The notes under the pieces are model-generated. The model did no database searches, was not told the origin of the DNA, and was given only the letters and a program-made list of their open reading frames with translations. Shown piece after piece: positions 54,363 to 63,296 of a DNA stretch of 64,000 nucleotides (positions are counted from its first letter, which is position 1; every line of letters starts with the position of its first letter). The translations under genes and the position numbers were made by a program. The DNA lies in the NCBI RefSeq assembly GCF_014117445.1, contig NZ_CP059851.1, positions 1 through 64,000 on the forward strand, in the 5' to 3' direction. The stretch comes from Sandaracinobacteroides saxicola. Its GTDB lineage: Bacteria > Pseudomonadota > Alphaproteobacteria > Sphingomonadales > Sphingomonadaceae.

Positions 54363-56479
54363 CAGAAGCTGGCCCGTGCCGAGAGTTTGATGGTGCGCGG
54401 CAGGCCGACGCCGAGCAGGCCGTTGCCCGCCGCCGACCAGTAGCGCGCGTTGCCCAGATTGTCGCCGGCGACCTGGAGCGTGACGCCGTTGCCGAAGCGG
54501 TAGCGCAGGCTGGCGCTGTAGGTGGTGGTGCCTTCGATGAAGGCCTGGTTGAGGGCGTTGACGGCGCGGTTGCCGACATGGAACAGGCCGCCGCCGATGG
54601 CGAAGCCGGGCAACGCCGATGGGCGCCATTCGCCGTAGAGGCTGGCGGTAAATTTGGGCGTGTTTTCGGGACGGCGGGAGAGTTGCGCCGGGTTGAGGGC
54701 GGTGATGAAGGAGGCGTCGAGCAGCTGCACCGAGGCCGTGAGCGAGAGGTTGGGGCTGATCTCGCCCGAGGCCGAACCTTCGAAGCCCTGGTAACGGGCG
54801 CGGCCGGCGAGCTTGAAGACTCGGTCGGCGGGGTCGGTGAAGGCGCTGGCGCGGGTGACGCGGAACCAGGCGCCCTGGAGGACGAGGCCGGTGAGGACAT
54901 TGGCCTTCACCCCGGCCTCATATTGCTCGCTTTTGGCGGGCGGCAGCACCTCGTTGGCGTTGGCGGCGTTGGCGGGGGCGGTGCCGCCTTCCTCCAGGCC
55001 CTGCAGATAGGTGGCATAGACGCTGATGTCCGCGGCGGGCTTCAGGACCAGGCCGACGCTGGGGGTCCAGGCGGTGCTGGTGTAGCGGGTGAGGGCGCCG
55101 GCGGCGGAGCGGGCGCTGGAGCGATAGTCGCTGTAGCGCAGGCCGAGCAGCAGCTGCGCCACGTCGCGGTCGCCGTTGGAGAGGTCGGAACGGGTGAAGA
55201 GATAGGCGCCGAAGTCGCTGACATTCAATGGCGCGGTGCCGAGGGTGGCGGTGACCGGGATGACGGGAATGGCGCGGGGCGTGAAGTAATTCTGGGCGAT
55301 GGCGCCGGGGCCAGGGGCGGCCGGGCTCACCTGGTTGGCGCGGCCGTTCTGGAAGCGCCAGTTCTGGGTGACGCCGAGGACGAGCTGGTGGGTGAGGGCG
55401 CCGGTGGTGATGGCGCCGGCGAGTTCGCCGCGCAGGTTGCGGTTGCGGTAGCGCTGGTCGCCGGTCTGGAAAAATTGCAGCACGCCCTCGCCGGTGCCGG
55501 CATTGAAGGCGCCGAACTGGGCGAAGTCGCGGTCGCGGACGGTGAGTGCCTGGCCGCCTTCGAGGGTGAGCGCCAGGTCGGTGGCGAGGCGGATGTCGGC
55601 CCGAAGGAGGGCGTTGGTGGCGTGGGCCTTGTAGCGCTGCCACTGGCTGCCGAGGTTGGTCTCGGGTTTGGGCACGGCGGGGAGAGGGATGATGCCGTTC
55701 ACCGCGGCGGGGAGGACGATGGCGGGTGTTTCGGTGACATCCTTGGCGACATGCTCGATGTCGAGCATCAGCTTCACCCGGTCGCCCAGCTGCGCGTCGG
55801 CGGCGAGCGAGGCCATCCAGCGATGGCCGCCGAAATTGTCGATGCCGGGGTCGACATTGTCGGCGCCGGCGTTGACGCGCAGGCCGAAGCGGCCCTCCCC
55901 GAACCGGCGGGAGAGGTCGATGGCACCGCCGAAGCCGCCGTGGAGGTTGCCGCGGATTTCGGCGGCGATCAGGTCGGTGTCGGGGCGTTTGCTGGTGAGG
56001 TTGATGATGCCCGAAGGCGGCGCGAAGCCGTAGTAGAGCGCGCCGACGCCCTTCAGCACCTCGACCCGTGCCTTGTTTTCGAGCGGCAGGTCGACGAGGT
56101 TGATGACGGGGAGCGCGCCGTTGAGGCGGTAGCTGGTGCGGTTTTCGACCAGGATGCCGCGAATGGCGATATTGTCGTAGGTGCTGCCGGCGAGCTGCGA
56201 GCGGGTGACGCCGGCGGTGTTCCTGAGCGCGTCGTAAAGGCCGGAGGCGGCCTGGGCGTCGAGCAGGGCGCGCGGGATGACGTTGACGGTCAGCGGCACA
56301 TCGATCAGGCGCGCGTTGCGGAAGGTGCCGACCTGGACGAGGCTGGCGCCGAAGCCGGCGGCGCGGTCGGCGGTGACGATGATGTCGTCGAGCCGGGCAT
56401 CCTCGACCTCGGCCGCGAGGGCTGGGATAGTGAGCGCAAGCGCGGCGAACGAAAAGCCGAAGCGGAGGAGGGGCACCAT
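54362..56479 (-). CDS. TonB-dependent siderophore receptor
   Basis: Outer-membrane receptor of 705 residues. After the signal peptide (LLRFGFSFAALALTIPALA) comes a short TonB-box-like part (DDIIVTADRAAGFGA) and the plug domain (VPLTVNVIPRALLDAQAASGLYDALRNTAGVTRSQ..., NIAIRGILVENRTSYRLNG, ARVEVLKGVGALYYGFAPPSGIINLTSKRP). A 22-strand barrel is expected after it, ending in the aromatic ...KLSARASF. The layout is that of ferrichrome-type receptors. Coupled to the downstream PepSY gene. Upstream is a Fur-like inverted repeat. Confidence 0.93.
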   Translation of the reverse strand: MVPLLRFGFSFAALALTIPALAAEVEDARLDDIIVTADRAAGFGASLVQVGTFRNARLIDVPLTVNVIPRALLDAQAASGLYDALRNTAGVTRSQLAGSTYDNIAIRGILVENRTSYRLNGALPVINLVDLPLENKARVEVLKGVGALYYGFAPPSGIINLTSKRPDTDLIAAEIRGNLHGGFGGAIDLSRRFGEGRFGLRVNAGADNVDPGIDNFGGHRWMASLAADAQLGDRVKLMLDIEHVAKDVTETPAIVLPAAVNGIIPLPAVPKPETNLGSQWQRYKAHATNALLRADIRLATDLALTLEGGQALTVRDRDFAQFGAFNAGTGEGVLQFFQTGDQRYRNRNLRGELAGAITTGALTHQLVLGVTQNWRFQNGRANQVSPAAPGPGAIAQNYFTPRAIPVIPVTATLGTAPLNVSDFGAYLFTRSDLSNGDRDVAQLLLGLRYSDYRSSARSAAGALTRYTSTAWTPSVGLVLKPAADISVYATYLQGLEEGGTAPANAANANEVLPPAKSEQYEAGVKANVLTGLVLQGAWFRVTRASAFTDPADRVFKLAGRARYQGFEGSASGEISPNLSLTASVQLLDASFITALNPAQLSRRPENTPKFTASLYGEWRPSALPGFAIGGGLFHVGNRAVNALNQAFIEGTTTYSASLRYRFGNGVTLQVAGDNLGNARYWSAAGNGLLGVGLPRTIKLSARASF

Positions 56480-56494
56480 GAGTCCTGATAATGG

Positions 56495-56520
56495 TTCGCA
56501 AAGTCGTTGCTTATTGCGAA
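56495..56520. promoter_or_regulatory. Inverted repeat upstream of the siderophore receptor, possible Fur/iron operator
   Basis: TTCGCAA (56495-56501) and TTGCGAA (56514-56520) form a perfect 7-bp inverted repeat with a 12-bp spacer, starting 16 bp before the receptor ATG. Alphaproteobacterial iron regulators bind TGC-AAT-type repeats, and the receptor's role makes iron control likely. It is not a textbook Fur box. Confidence 0.4.
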
Positions 56521-56627
56521 TGGGACGCAGGTGCAAGCGCCAAGCACGCGCCGCCGCATTTTGACAGGATGCAAGGCAGCGCGTTTCGGCGGAAAGGGCG
56601 CGGCATACTCAATCGAAGGAAGCCGCC

Positions 56628-57881
56628 ATGCCCGACGCCTATATCATCGACGCCGTCCGCACCCCGCGTGGCATCGGCAAGGTGGGAAAGGGCGCGCTGG
56701 CGGACATGCACCCGCAGCATCTGGCCGCCGCGGTGCTGCGCGCGCTGGCGGAGCGCAACGGACTGAATACGGCGCAGGTGGACGACATCATCTGGTCCAC
56801 CAGCACGCAGAAGGGCAAGCAGGCGGGCGACCTGGGGCGGATGGCGGCGCTGGACGCGGGCTATGACATCCGCTCGTCCGGCACGACGCTGGACCGCTTC
56901 TGCGGCGGTGGCATCACGACCGTGAACCTGGCGGCGGCGAGCATCATGAGCGGCATGGAGGAGCTGGTGATCGCCGGCGGCACCGAGATGATGAGCCTGA
57001 CCGCGAGCATGGCGGCCGAGGAAGCTGCGGCCGGGCTGAAACCGATGATGATGGGCAGCGGCAACGAGCGCTTGCAGCGCAGCCATCCGCAGAGCCACCA
57101 GGGCGTGTGCGGCGATGCCATCGCCAGCATGGAGGGGATCACGCGGGCGGATGTCGATGCGCTGGGGCTGGAGAGCCAGCGGCGGGCGGCGAAGGCGATC
57201 GCCGACGGGGCGTTCGCGCGCTCGCTGGTGCCGGTCTATCGGGAGGATGGCTCGCTGGCGCTGGACCGGGAGGAGTTTCCGCGGCCGGAGACCACGGCCG
57301 AGGGGCTGGCGGCGCTGAAGCCGAGCTTTGCGGGACTCGCGGATTTTCCGCTGGACGCGAACGGCACGACGTTCCGCAAGCTGATCAACGCCAAATATCC
57401 CGAGCTGAAGATCGAGCATATGCACCATGCCGGCAACAGCTCGGGCGTGGTGGATGGCGCGGCGGCGGTGCTGCTGGCGAGCAAGGCCTATGCGGACGCC
57501 AATGGGCTGAAACCCCGGGCGCGGGTGGTGGCGATGGCGAACATGGGGGATTGCCCGACGCTGATGCTGAACGCGCCCGTGCCGGCGGCGCGCAAGGTGT
57601 TGGCGAAGGCGGGGCTGACCATCGATGACATCGACCTCTTCGAGATCAACGAGGCGTTCGCGGTGGTGGCGGAGAAGTTCATCCGCGACCTGCGGCTCGA
57701 TCGCGACAAGGTGAATGTGAATGGCGGCGCCATCGCGCTGGGCCATCCCATCGGCGCCACCGGCAGCATGCTGATCGGCACGATGGTCGACGAGCTGGAG
57801 CGGCGCGGGTTGCGGCGCGGACTGGTGACGATGTGCGCGGCGGGGGGGATGGCGCCGGCGATCATTGTTGAAAGAGTGTAG
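56628..57881 (+). CDS. Acetyl-CoA C-acetyltransferase (thiolase)
   Basis: Thiolase of 417 residues for acetoacetyl-CoA or 3-ketoacyl-CoA cleavage. The acyl-accepting cysteine is in TTLDRFCGGGITT (Cys92), the base histidine in GHPIGATGS (His373) and the second cysteine in VTMCAAGGM (Cys403). NEAFAVVAEKF is also seen. Order of motifs and length are normal. AGGAAG precedes the ATG. The 3-hydroxyacyl-CoA dehydrogenase gene is convergent 80 bp away. Confidence 0.94.
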   Translation: MPDAYIIDAVRTPRGIGKVGKGALADMHPQHLAAAVLRALAERNGLNTAQVDDIIWSTSTQKGKQAGDLGRMAALDAGYDIRSSGTTLDRFCGGGITTVNLAAASIMSGMEELVIAGGTEMMSLTASMAAEEAAAGLKPMMMGSGNERLQRSHPQSHQGVCGDAIASMEGITRADVDALGLESQRRAAKAIADGAFARSLVPVYREDGSLALDREEFPRPETTAEGLAALKPSFAGLADFPLDANGTTFRKLINAKYPELKIEHMHHAGNSSGVVDGAAAVLLASKAYADANGLKPRARVVAMANMGDCPTLMLNAPVPAARKVLAKAGLTIDDIDLFEINEAFAVVAEKFIRDLRLDRDKVNVNGGAIALGHPIGATGSMLIGTMVDELERRGLRRGLVTMCAAGGMAPAIIVERV

Positions 57882-57961
57882 GGGCGGCACCGGGACCCAC
57901 CCCCGCTCGCGTGCCGCGTGTCGCCCCTCCCTTCTCCGCTTCGCGGGTGGTAGGGGTGTTT

Positions 57962-58831
57962 TTAGCGCGTGGGCACTGGGGTTTCACCGCTGTAGTCGTA
58001 GAAGCCGCGGCCGGTTTTCTTGCCGTGCCAGCCGGCTTCGACATATTTGGTGAGGAGGGGCGCGGGGCGGTATTTCGGGTCGCCGGTGGCGTTCAGCATC
58101 ACCAGCATGATGGCGTGCAGCGTGTCGAGGCCGACAAAGTCCGCGAGCGTCAGCGGCCCCATCGGATGGTTGGCGCCGAGTTTCATGCCGAGATCGATGT
58201 CGGTGACGCTGCCGACGCCTTCGCCGAGCGCGAAGATCGCCTCGTTCAGCATTGGGCAGAGCAGGCGGTTGACGATGAAGCTGGGGCTGTCGGCGCTTTC
58301 GATCGCGGTCTTGCCAAGGCGCTGCGCAAAGGCGTGGAAGGCCTCCGTGGTGGCGCGGCTGGTGGCGAGGCCGGGGATGATCTCGACAAGCTGCATCAGG
58401 GGCACGGGGTTGAAGAAATGCAGGCCGCAGAAGCGGTCCGGCCGGTCGGTGGCGGCGGCGAGCAGGGTGATGGAGATCGACGAGGTATTGCTGGCGAGCA
58501 GCGCGTCCGCCGACAGATGCGGGGCGACGGCGGCGAAGATGCGTTTCTTGAGGTCGACATTCTCGGTGGCGGCCTCGATCACCAGCGTGGCGTCGGCGAA
58601 TCGGGCCTGGTTGGGCGTGGCGGTGATGCGGTCGAGGGTGGCGGCGGCGTCCGCTTCGGTCAGGGTGGCTTTTGCCACCTGGCGGCCGAGGTTCTTCGCC
58701 ACCAGCGCCTTGCCGGCATCGGCGCGGGGCTGGTCGACGTCGGTCAGGATCACCCGGTAGCCAGCGGCGGCGGCGACATGGGCGATGCCGTTGCCCATCA
58801 GGCCCGCGCCGATCACCCCGATAGTCTGCAT
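57962..58831 (-). CDS. 3-hydroxybutyryl-CoA / 3-hydroxyacyl-CoA dehydrogenase
   Basis: NAD(P)-dependent dehydrogenase of 289 residues. Rossmann loop [23 protein letters not shown] at the N-terminus, [14 protein letters not shown], and the catalytic His/Glu segment [19 protein letters not shown]. The C-terminal domain has [53 protein letters not shown], all diagnostic. Its ATG is six bases past an 11-bp hairpin whose 3' arm contains the presumed ribosome site (GGGAGGGA), so translation may be masked by the terminator hairpin. Confidence 0.94.
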   Translation of the reverse strand: MQTIGVIGAGLMGNGIAHVAAAAGYRVILTDVDQPRADAGKALVAKNLGRQVAKATLTEADAAATLDRITATPNQARFADATLVIEAATENVDLKKRIFAAVAPHLSADALLASNTSSISITLLAAATDRPDRFCGLHFFNPVPLMQLVEIIPGLATSRATTEAFHAFAQRLGKTAIESADSPSFIVNRLLCPMLNEAIFALGEGVGSVTDIDLGMKLGANHPMGPLTLADFVGLDTLHAIMLVMLNATGDPKYRPAPLLTKYVEAGWHGKKTGRGFYDYSGETPVPTR

Positions 58832-58836
58832 GCGAA

Positions 58837-58864
58837 AATCCCTCCCGATTGACCGGGAGGGATT
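58837..58864 (-). terminator. Intrinsic terminator hairpin overlapping a ribosome-binding site
   Basis: AATCCCTCCCG and CGGGAGGGATT make a perfect 11-bp stem with a 6-nt loop; the minus-strand transcript then reads TTTCG. It would end the message of the phytase-like gene. Its 3' arm also holds GGGAGGGA, seven to fourteen bases before the ATG of the next gene. Confidence 0.65.
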
Positions 58865-58920
58865 AGGCGTTGAAGCCCTGAAAGTCGAGCGATCAGGCCG
58901 GCTTGCGGCGGCGCCTCGCG

Positions 58921-60387
58921 CTATGCCTGCGCTGCACGCATGCTTCGCCGTGCAGCGGCGCCGACCAGACCGAAGCCCAGGATGAACATCGCCCAGGTGG
59001 CCGGTTCGGGCACGCCGCCGACGGCCGCGAGCGCATCGCCCTTGATGGCGAAGCTGTAGGCGTAGCTGGGGATCAGCGCCTGGCCCTGCGGGCAGACGCC
59101 GCCGATGGCGATGCGGGTGAAGCTGCCGCCGACCCCGCTGGTGCAGACATCGAGCTGCTCGCCGGGCTGGCCCTGCGAGACGGAGAAGTCGTTGTCGGTG
59201 GCGAGGATGAGGGCATAGCCGCCATCGATCTTCGGGCCGAAGCTGAGGCCTTCCAACTTTTCGGTGACCGGATGGCCGGCGGCGACAAGCGCGGCCTGCA
59301 CATCGAGGAACAACGATTTCTGCACCGCGGTCACGCCGTTCGGCAGGCTGTTGCTGCCGGCGAGGCTGATCCCGCTGACATCGGTGGCGCCGGCGAGGTC
59401 GACGAGATAGACGCGCTTGCTGCCGACCGGCGCCGATTGGGTGGGATCGGCTTCGCCGAGGCCGCGGTTGTCGCGCTCGATCACCAGGAACTTGCCGTTC
59501 GCCATCGCGGTGATCGAACTGATGCCGATCGAGCGGCCCTGGTTGGTGGCGCTGAAATCATTCGCGGTGCCGGGGATGCGGGCGTTGATGTCGTCGATAT
59601 TCTCCAGCCGGTAGATGAACTGGCCGGTCGATTTGCCGGTGGCGACATCATAGGCGACGATGCGCAGGTTGCGGCTGCGGCGGCCATCATTCTGCGCGCC
59701 TTCGTTGACCAGCGGGTCCTGCAGCATGGCATAGGCGGTCTTGCCGTCCCGCGACAGGGTCAGCCCCTCGAACCCGCGGTTGTCCTGGCGGCCGCTGGTG
59801 ATGGTGGGGCGGCCGTCGGTATAGTTGAGCGTGCCGCCGGCGGTGCGCGGCTTCAGATTGTCCGGCACGGTGAAGGTGCGGACATAGGTGCCGTCCGATT
59901 TGAACTCAATGATGGACGGGCCATATTCGTCGCTGACCAGGAAATTGCCGTTGGCGCGGCGGACGAAGCCCTCGGGATCGAGCGAGGCGCCGAGGTTGGC
60001 GGGGTTGCCGGTGGCGAGCGTCGGGTTGAGGCCGGTGTAGGGCTGGCCGTTGGCCTGTTTGAAGACGGTGGTCTTCAGCAGCGTGAAGTTGGTGATCTGG
60101 CCGCTGGGGCTGAGGTCGAGCTTGAACTGGTTGACGCGCGGCGCGAAATCGATGACGCCGCCACCGGGGCCGCGGTCGGTGATGCCGAAGAAGGTCTGGC
60201 TCGCCTTGTCGAAATGAAGATCGCTGCCGAAGGACAGGCGCGACTGGTTCGGGCTGCTGCCGAGGCCGGACAGGTCCATGGCGCCGCCGGGGACGGCATA
60301 TTGCCCCATGTAGGTGATCTGCGCCTGCGCCGTGACGGCGGTGGTGGCGAGCAGGGCAGTGGCGAGCAGCGACGCGAGAGAGTTCAT
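58921..60387 (-). CDS. PEP-CTERM esterase-like phytase-family protein
   Basis: An exported 488-residue protein of the esterase-like activity of phytase family (a beta-propeller fold). Signal peptide [20 protein letters not shown], then [58 protein letters not shown]-type strand motifs, [21 protein letters not shown] and LEGLSFGP. The C-terminus is the sorting signal [23 protein letters not shown]. Substrate unknown; the family hydrolyses phosphate or carboxyl esters in some members. A hairpin terminator follows. Confidence 0.9.
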   Translation of the reverse strand: MNSLASLLATALLATTAVTAQAQITYMGQYAVPGGAMDLSGLGSSPNQSRLSFGSDLHFDKASQTFFGITDRGPGGGVIDFAPRVNQFKLDLSPSGQITNFTLLKTTVFKQANGQPYTGLNPTLATGNPANLGASLDPEGFVRRANGNFLVSDEYGPSIIEFKSDGTYVRTFTVPDNLKPRTAGGTLNYTDGRPTITSGRQDNRGFEGLTLSRDGKTAYAMLQDPLVNEGAQNDGRRSRNLRIVAYDVATGKSTGQFIYRLENIDDINARIPGTANDFSATNQGRSIGISSITAMANGKFLVIERDNRGLGEADPTQSAPVGSKRVYLVDLAGATDVSGISLAGSNSLPNGVTAVQKSLFLDVQAALVAAGHPVTEKLEGLSFGPKIDGGYALILATDNDFSVSQGQPGEQLDVCTSGVGGSFTRIAIGGVCPQGQALIPSYAYSFAIKGDALAAVGGVPEPATWAMFILGFGLVGAAARRSMRAAQA

Positions 60388-60476
60388 GGTGCGACCCCGG
60401 TTGACTGGGCAGCCCCCTTGGCCGCCATCGCAGCCCTATTGTCGGCAATATGTTACAATCAGGCGACAGCGAAGGA

Positions 60477-61496
60477 TTAGATTTTCACCACGCCCTTCCC
60501 GATCAGGCTGTTGCCGCAATCGCGGATGGTTTCAGCTGCCGGGCGCGGCACCCAGCCCAGCCGTTCGCGGGCATGGCCGGCGTCGCAGATGCGTTCCTTG
60601 CCCAGTTCGGTCAGCACGATCCTCACCGCCGGATCGAACAGCGCGATCAGTTTCAACAGGACATCGGGAAGGCCGCGGGTCGGCACCTTGCGGGCTTTTG
60701 GACCCAGTTCGGCGCGAAGGATCGCCGCGATTTCCCGCATCCACAGGAACTGGCCGGCGCACAGGAAGCGCTCGCCAGCGAGGCCAGGGGTGGTCATCGC
60801 CCGGACATGGGCGTCGGCGATGTCCCTCAAGTCGGTGACGGGAAAGCCGAAATTGGGCGTGCCGGGGAGCGCGCCGGAGAGCAGCTTCACCATCACCTCG
60901 ACACTGGCGCTGTGGTCGGCGTTCTGCACGGGGCCGAGCACCAGGCCGGGGTTGATGGTCACGAACTCCATGCCGGCGCCGTTCGCCGCCATCCAGTCGC
61001 GGGCCGCGCGCTCGGCAATCGTCTTGGAGCGGACATAGGGGTAGGTGTCGGGATGGTCGGGGTTGGTCCAGTCGGCTTCGGTGAAGACCCGGCGGGTGCC
61101 GTCCATGCCATAACAGACCGCAGCGGTGCTGCTGGTCATCACCACGCGCCTGACGCCGGCGGCTTTGGCGGCGGCGAGCACGCGCAGGGCGCCGTCGCGG
61201 GCCGGGCGGATCAGGTCATCGGGATTTTTGGGGACATTGGCGGGGATGGGGGAGGCGATGTGCTGGACATAATCCACCCCGGCGGCGGCTTCGGCCCAGC
61301 CGGCATCACTGTCCAGGTCGGCGGCGAACAGGGGCAGCGTCTCGCGCGTCTGACCCATGGCGGCCAGCATGCGGTCGGCCTTGGCGGGATTGCGGACGGT
61401 GCCGCGCACGGCCCAGCCATCGGCCAGCAGCTGGCGGATGACCTCGCCGGCGATATAGCCCGAGGCACCGGTGACGAGGACGAGGCCTTTTGCCAT
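60477..61496 (-). CDS. NAD(P)-dependent epimerase/aldehyde reductase (extended SDR)
   Basis: Extended short-chain dehydrogenase of 339 residues. Rossmann loop LVLVTGASGYIAGEVIRQLLADGW; DLDSDAGW...VDYVQHIASPIP; catalytic Ser/Tyr-xxx-Lys (VVMTSSTAAVCYG and YVRSKTIAERAA); PGLVLGPV. The layout fits dihydroflavonol 4-reductase-like aldehyde reductases. AGGAGCAAGTC precedes ATG 61496. It is divergent from a TetR gene with only 39 bp between the starts, so the TetR protein probably controls it. Confidence 0.9.
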   Translation of the reverse strand: MAKGLVLVTGASGYIAGEVIRQLLADGWAVRGTVRNPAKADRMLAAMGQTRETLPLFAADLDSDAGWAEAAAGVDYVQHIASPIPANVPKNPDDLIRPARDGALRVLAAAKAAGVRRVVMTSSTAAVCYGMDGTRRVFTEADWTNPDHPDTYPYVRSKTIAERAARDWMAANGAGMEFVTINPGLVLGPVQNADHSASVEVMVKLLSGALPGTPNFGFPVTDLRDIADAHVRAMTTPGLAGERFLCAGQFLWMREIAAILRAELGPKARKVPTRGLPDVLLKLIALFDPAVRIVLTELGKERICDAGHARERLGWVPRPAAETIRDCGNSLIGKGVVKI

Positions 61497-61535
61497 GACT
61501 TGCTCCTGAGATCGATTCGTGTGACATTCTGACAA

Positions 61536-62075
61536 ATGAATAACAAAGTGTCAAAGACAGAGATGGTGCGGGCCGCGGCGGTCGGGGTGTTCGCGCGCTA
61601 TGGTTATGCCCGCACGACGATGGCTGACCTGGCGGCGGCGGCGGGCATGTCGCGGCCGGCGCTGTATCTGCTGTTTGCGGGCAAGGAGGCGCTGTTCCGA
61701 GACCTGGCGGAGGCGCTGACCGGCGAGGCGCTGGCGGCCGGCGAGGCAGCCTGGCCGGAGGGAGTGTCGCTGAGGCAGGGCCTGCCGGCGGCGCTGATCG
61801 CGAAGGACCTGCCGATTTTCCGGCTGGTGCGCGGCAGTCCGCATGGCGACGAGATCCTGGCGGCGAGCAACCGGCTGTCCGCCGACCTGCACGCGGCGAT
61901 GGAGGCGCGGTTCGCTGCCTTCCTGGCGGCGCGGCTGGCGGCGGCCGGGGTGGCGGAGCCGGCGGCCTGCGCGCGCATGCTGGTGGCGGCCGCGCATGGC
62001 ATCAAGGAGCGCAACCGCGACGAGGCGGATTTCGTGGCCGACCTGACGCGGCTGGCGAGATTGGTTCAGGCGTAG
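61536..62075 (+). CDS. TetR/AcrR-family regulator
   Basis: A 179-residue repressor. The helix-turn-helix is MVRAAAVGVFARYGYARTTMADLAAAAGMSRPALYLLFAGKEALFRDLAEAL (residues ~10-60). The ligand domain is Ala/Leu-rich and contains no Cys-based sensor. It is divergent from the reductase gene with a 39-bp gap containing CTGACA- and GTGACA-type boxes (TGACATTCTGACA), likely its operator. The 3' end overlaps the convergent aminotransferase gene by ten bases. Confidence 0.93.
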   Translation: MNNKVSKTEMVRAAAVGVFARYGYARTTMADLAAAAGMSRPALYLLFAGKEALFRDLAEALTGEALAAGEAAWPEGVSLRQGLPAALIAKDLPIFRLVRGSPHGDEILAASNRLSADLHAAMEARFAAFLAARLAAAGVAEPAACARMLVAAAHGIKERNRDEADFVADLTRLARLVQA

Positions 62076-63130
62076 GCGCGGTTCAAGGCAATGATGAAGC
62101 GGGTGACGTCCGCGGGGAGCCCGGTGGAGACGCGGACCCATTGCGGGTGCGTATCCGTCCAGCGCTCGGCGATGATGACGCCATCGGTTTCGAGTTGCTT
62201 GCGCAGCGCGCCCACCGGCCGGCCGCTGTTGAAGAAAACGAAGTTGGCGTGGGATTCCATGCGCGGCAGTTTCAGCGCGTCGAGCGCGGCTTCAATGCGG
62301 GCGCGTTCCGTCGTGATGCTGATCCGAGCGGCGGCAAGGAAAGCGGTGTCGGCAAGCGCCGCCTGGGCAATGGCGACCTGGGGGGCGCCGAAGATCGAAA
62401 AGCGGGCGTCGGCGAGTTGTTTGGCGAGGTCGGGGCGCGCAAGCGCATAGCCCATGCGCAGGCCGGCAAGGCCATGGCCCTTGCTGAAGGTGCGCGAGAC
62501 GATGACCGGGTCGCCGGCTCGGACGCGGTCGGTCAGCGTGTCGGCGGCCGGGGTGGCGGTGAGTTCCATATAGGCTTCGTCGACGAACAGCGGCGTCTTC
62601 AGCCCGGCGGCGAAGCGGCGAAGTGTGTCGCCCTTCAGCAGCTTTGCGGTGGGGTTGTTGGGGTTGCAGAGATAGACGAGGGCGGCCCCGTCGGCCTTCG
62701 CGGCGAGGCCGGCGAGATCGATGTCGCCGTCGGTCAGGAGGGGGACGGGGTCGATGTTGCCGCCGAGGCGTTTGGCCACCGATTGCAGATGGTCGAAGGT
62801 GGGGGCCGGGGCGACGACGCGCTGGCCGCGCATGCCGAAGGCGGTGGCGGCGGCGGCGAGGATGTCGGCGGAGCCGGCGCCGATGACGACATGATCCTCG
62901 GGCAGGTTTTCGTGGCCGGCGATCCGCGCGCGGAGCTGGCGGAGCGAGGCACCGCCGTAGCGGCTGAAATCGGCGGTGCTGGCGGCGATGGCGGCGCGGG
63001 CGTTGGGGCCGGGGCCGAGGGGGTTTTCGTTGGCGGAGAGGCAGGCGGGCAGCGGCGCCGCCGTGCTGGCGCGTGCGGCTACAGGAGCGAGCGCGGCGAG
63101 CGCCAGCGCGGAACGGCGGTCAATCGGCAT
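62066..63130 (-). CDS. HisC-like aminotransferase with an export-type signal
   Basis: Fold type I PLP aminotransferase of 354 residues related to histidinol-phosphate aminotransferases: LSANENPLGPGPNARAAIA, HVVIGAGSADILAAAATAF, LVYLCNPNNPTAKLL, FVDEAYMEL and the PLP lysine in SRTFSKGHGLAGLRMGYALAR. Unlike cytosolic HisC, it starts MPIDRRSALALAALAPVAARAS, a Tat-like signal (twin Arg, hydrophobic run, AxA site), so a periplasmic enzyme is suggested. Substrate unknown. It lies downstream of etfA. Confidence 0.85.
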   Translation of the reverse strand: MPIDRRSALALAALAPVAARASTAAPLPACLSANENPLGPGPNARAAIAASTADFSRYGGASLRQLRARIAGHENLPEDHVVIGAGSADILAAAATAFGMRGQRVVAPAPTFDHLQSVAKRLGGNIDPVPLLTDGDIDLAGLAAKADGAALVYLCNPNNPTAKLLKGDTLRRFAAGLKTPLFVDEAYMELTATPAADTLTDRVRAGDPVIVSRTFSKGHGLAGLRMGYALARPDLAKQLADARFSIFGAPQVAIAQAALADTAFLAAARISITTERARIEAALDALKLPRMESHANFVFFNSGRPVGALRKQLETDGVIIAERWTDTHPQWVRVSTGLPADVTRFIIALNRAYA

Positions 63131-63148
63131 GGCACCCCCCGATAGCGA

Positions 63149-63179
63149 AACGCCGCCGAAGCTAAGCTCCGGCGGCGTT
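63149..63179 (-). terminator. Hairpin between etfA and the aminotransferase gene
   Basis: AACGCCGCCG and CGGCGGCGTT form a perfect 10-bp stem with an 11-nt loop, between the etfA stop and the aminotransferase start; on the minus strand it is followed by TCGC rather than a U-run. Probably a partial terminator or processing site. Confidence 0.45.
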
Positions 63180-63207
63180 CGAGTCGAGGGTGCGCCGGCT
63201 TGGCTTC

Positions 63208-63268
63208 GAGTCGTCGGACGGAGCCGCGTTAGACGGCAAAGCCGCCGAAGCGGCCCGCCGGCCGGCCT
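63208..63268. repeat. GC-rich dispersed repeat, copy 2 (GAGTCGTCGGACGG type)
   Basis: Shares ordered blocks with 9991-10053: GAGTCGTCGGACGG, CGCGTT, GGCAAAGCC, then GCGGCCCGCCGGCCGG. It lies 29 bp past the etfA stop codon, as copy 1 lies past the ilvC stop. Repeated location next to gene ends suggests a 3'-end role. Confidence 0.7.
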
Positions 63269-63296
63269 GCGTTCGAGTCTGCCGGCTTTTCAGCCG

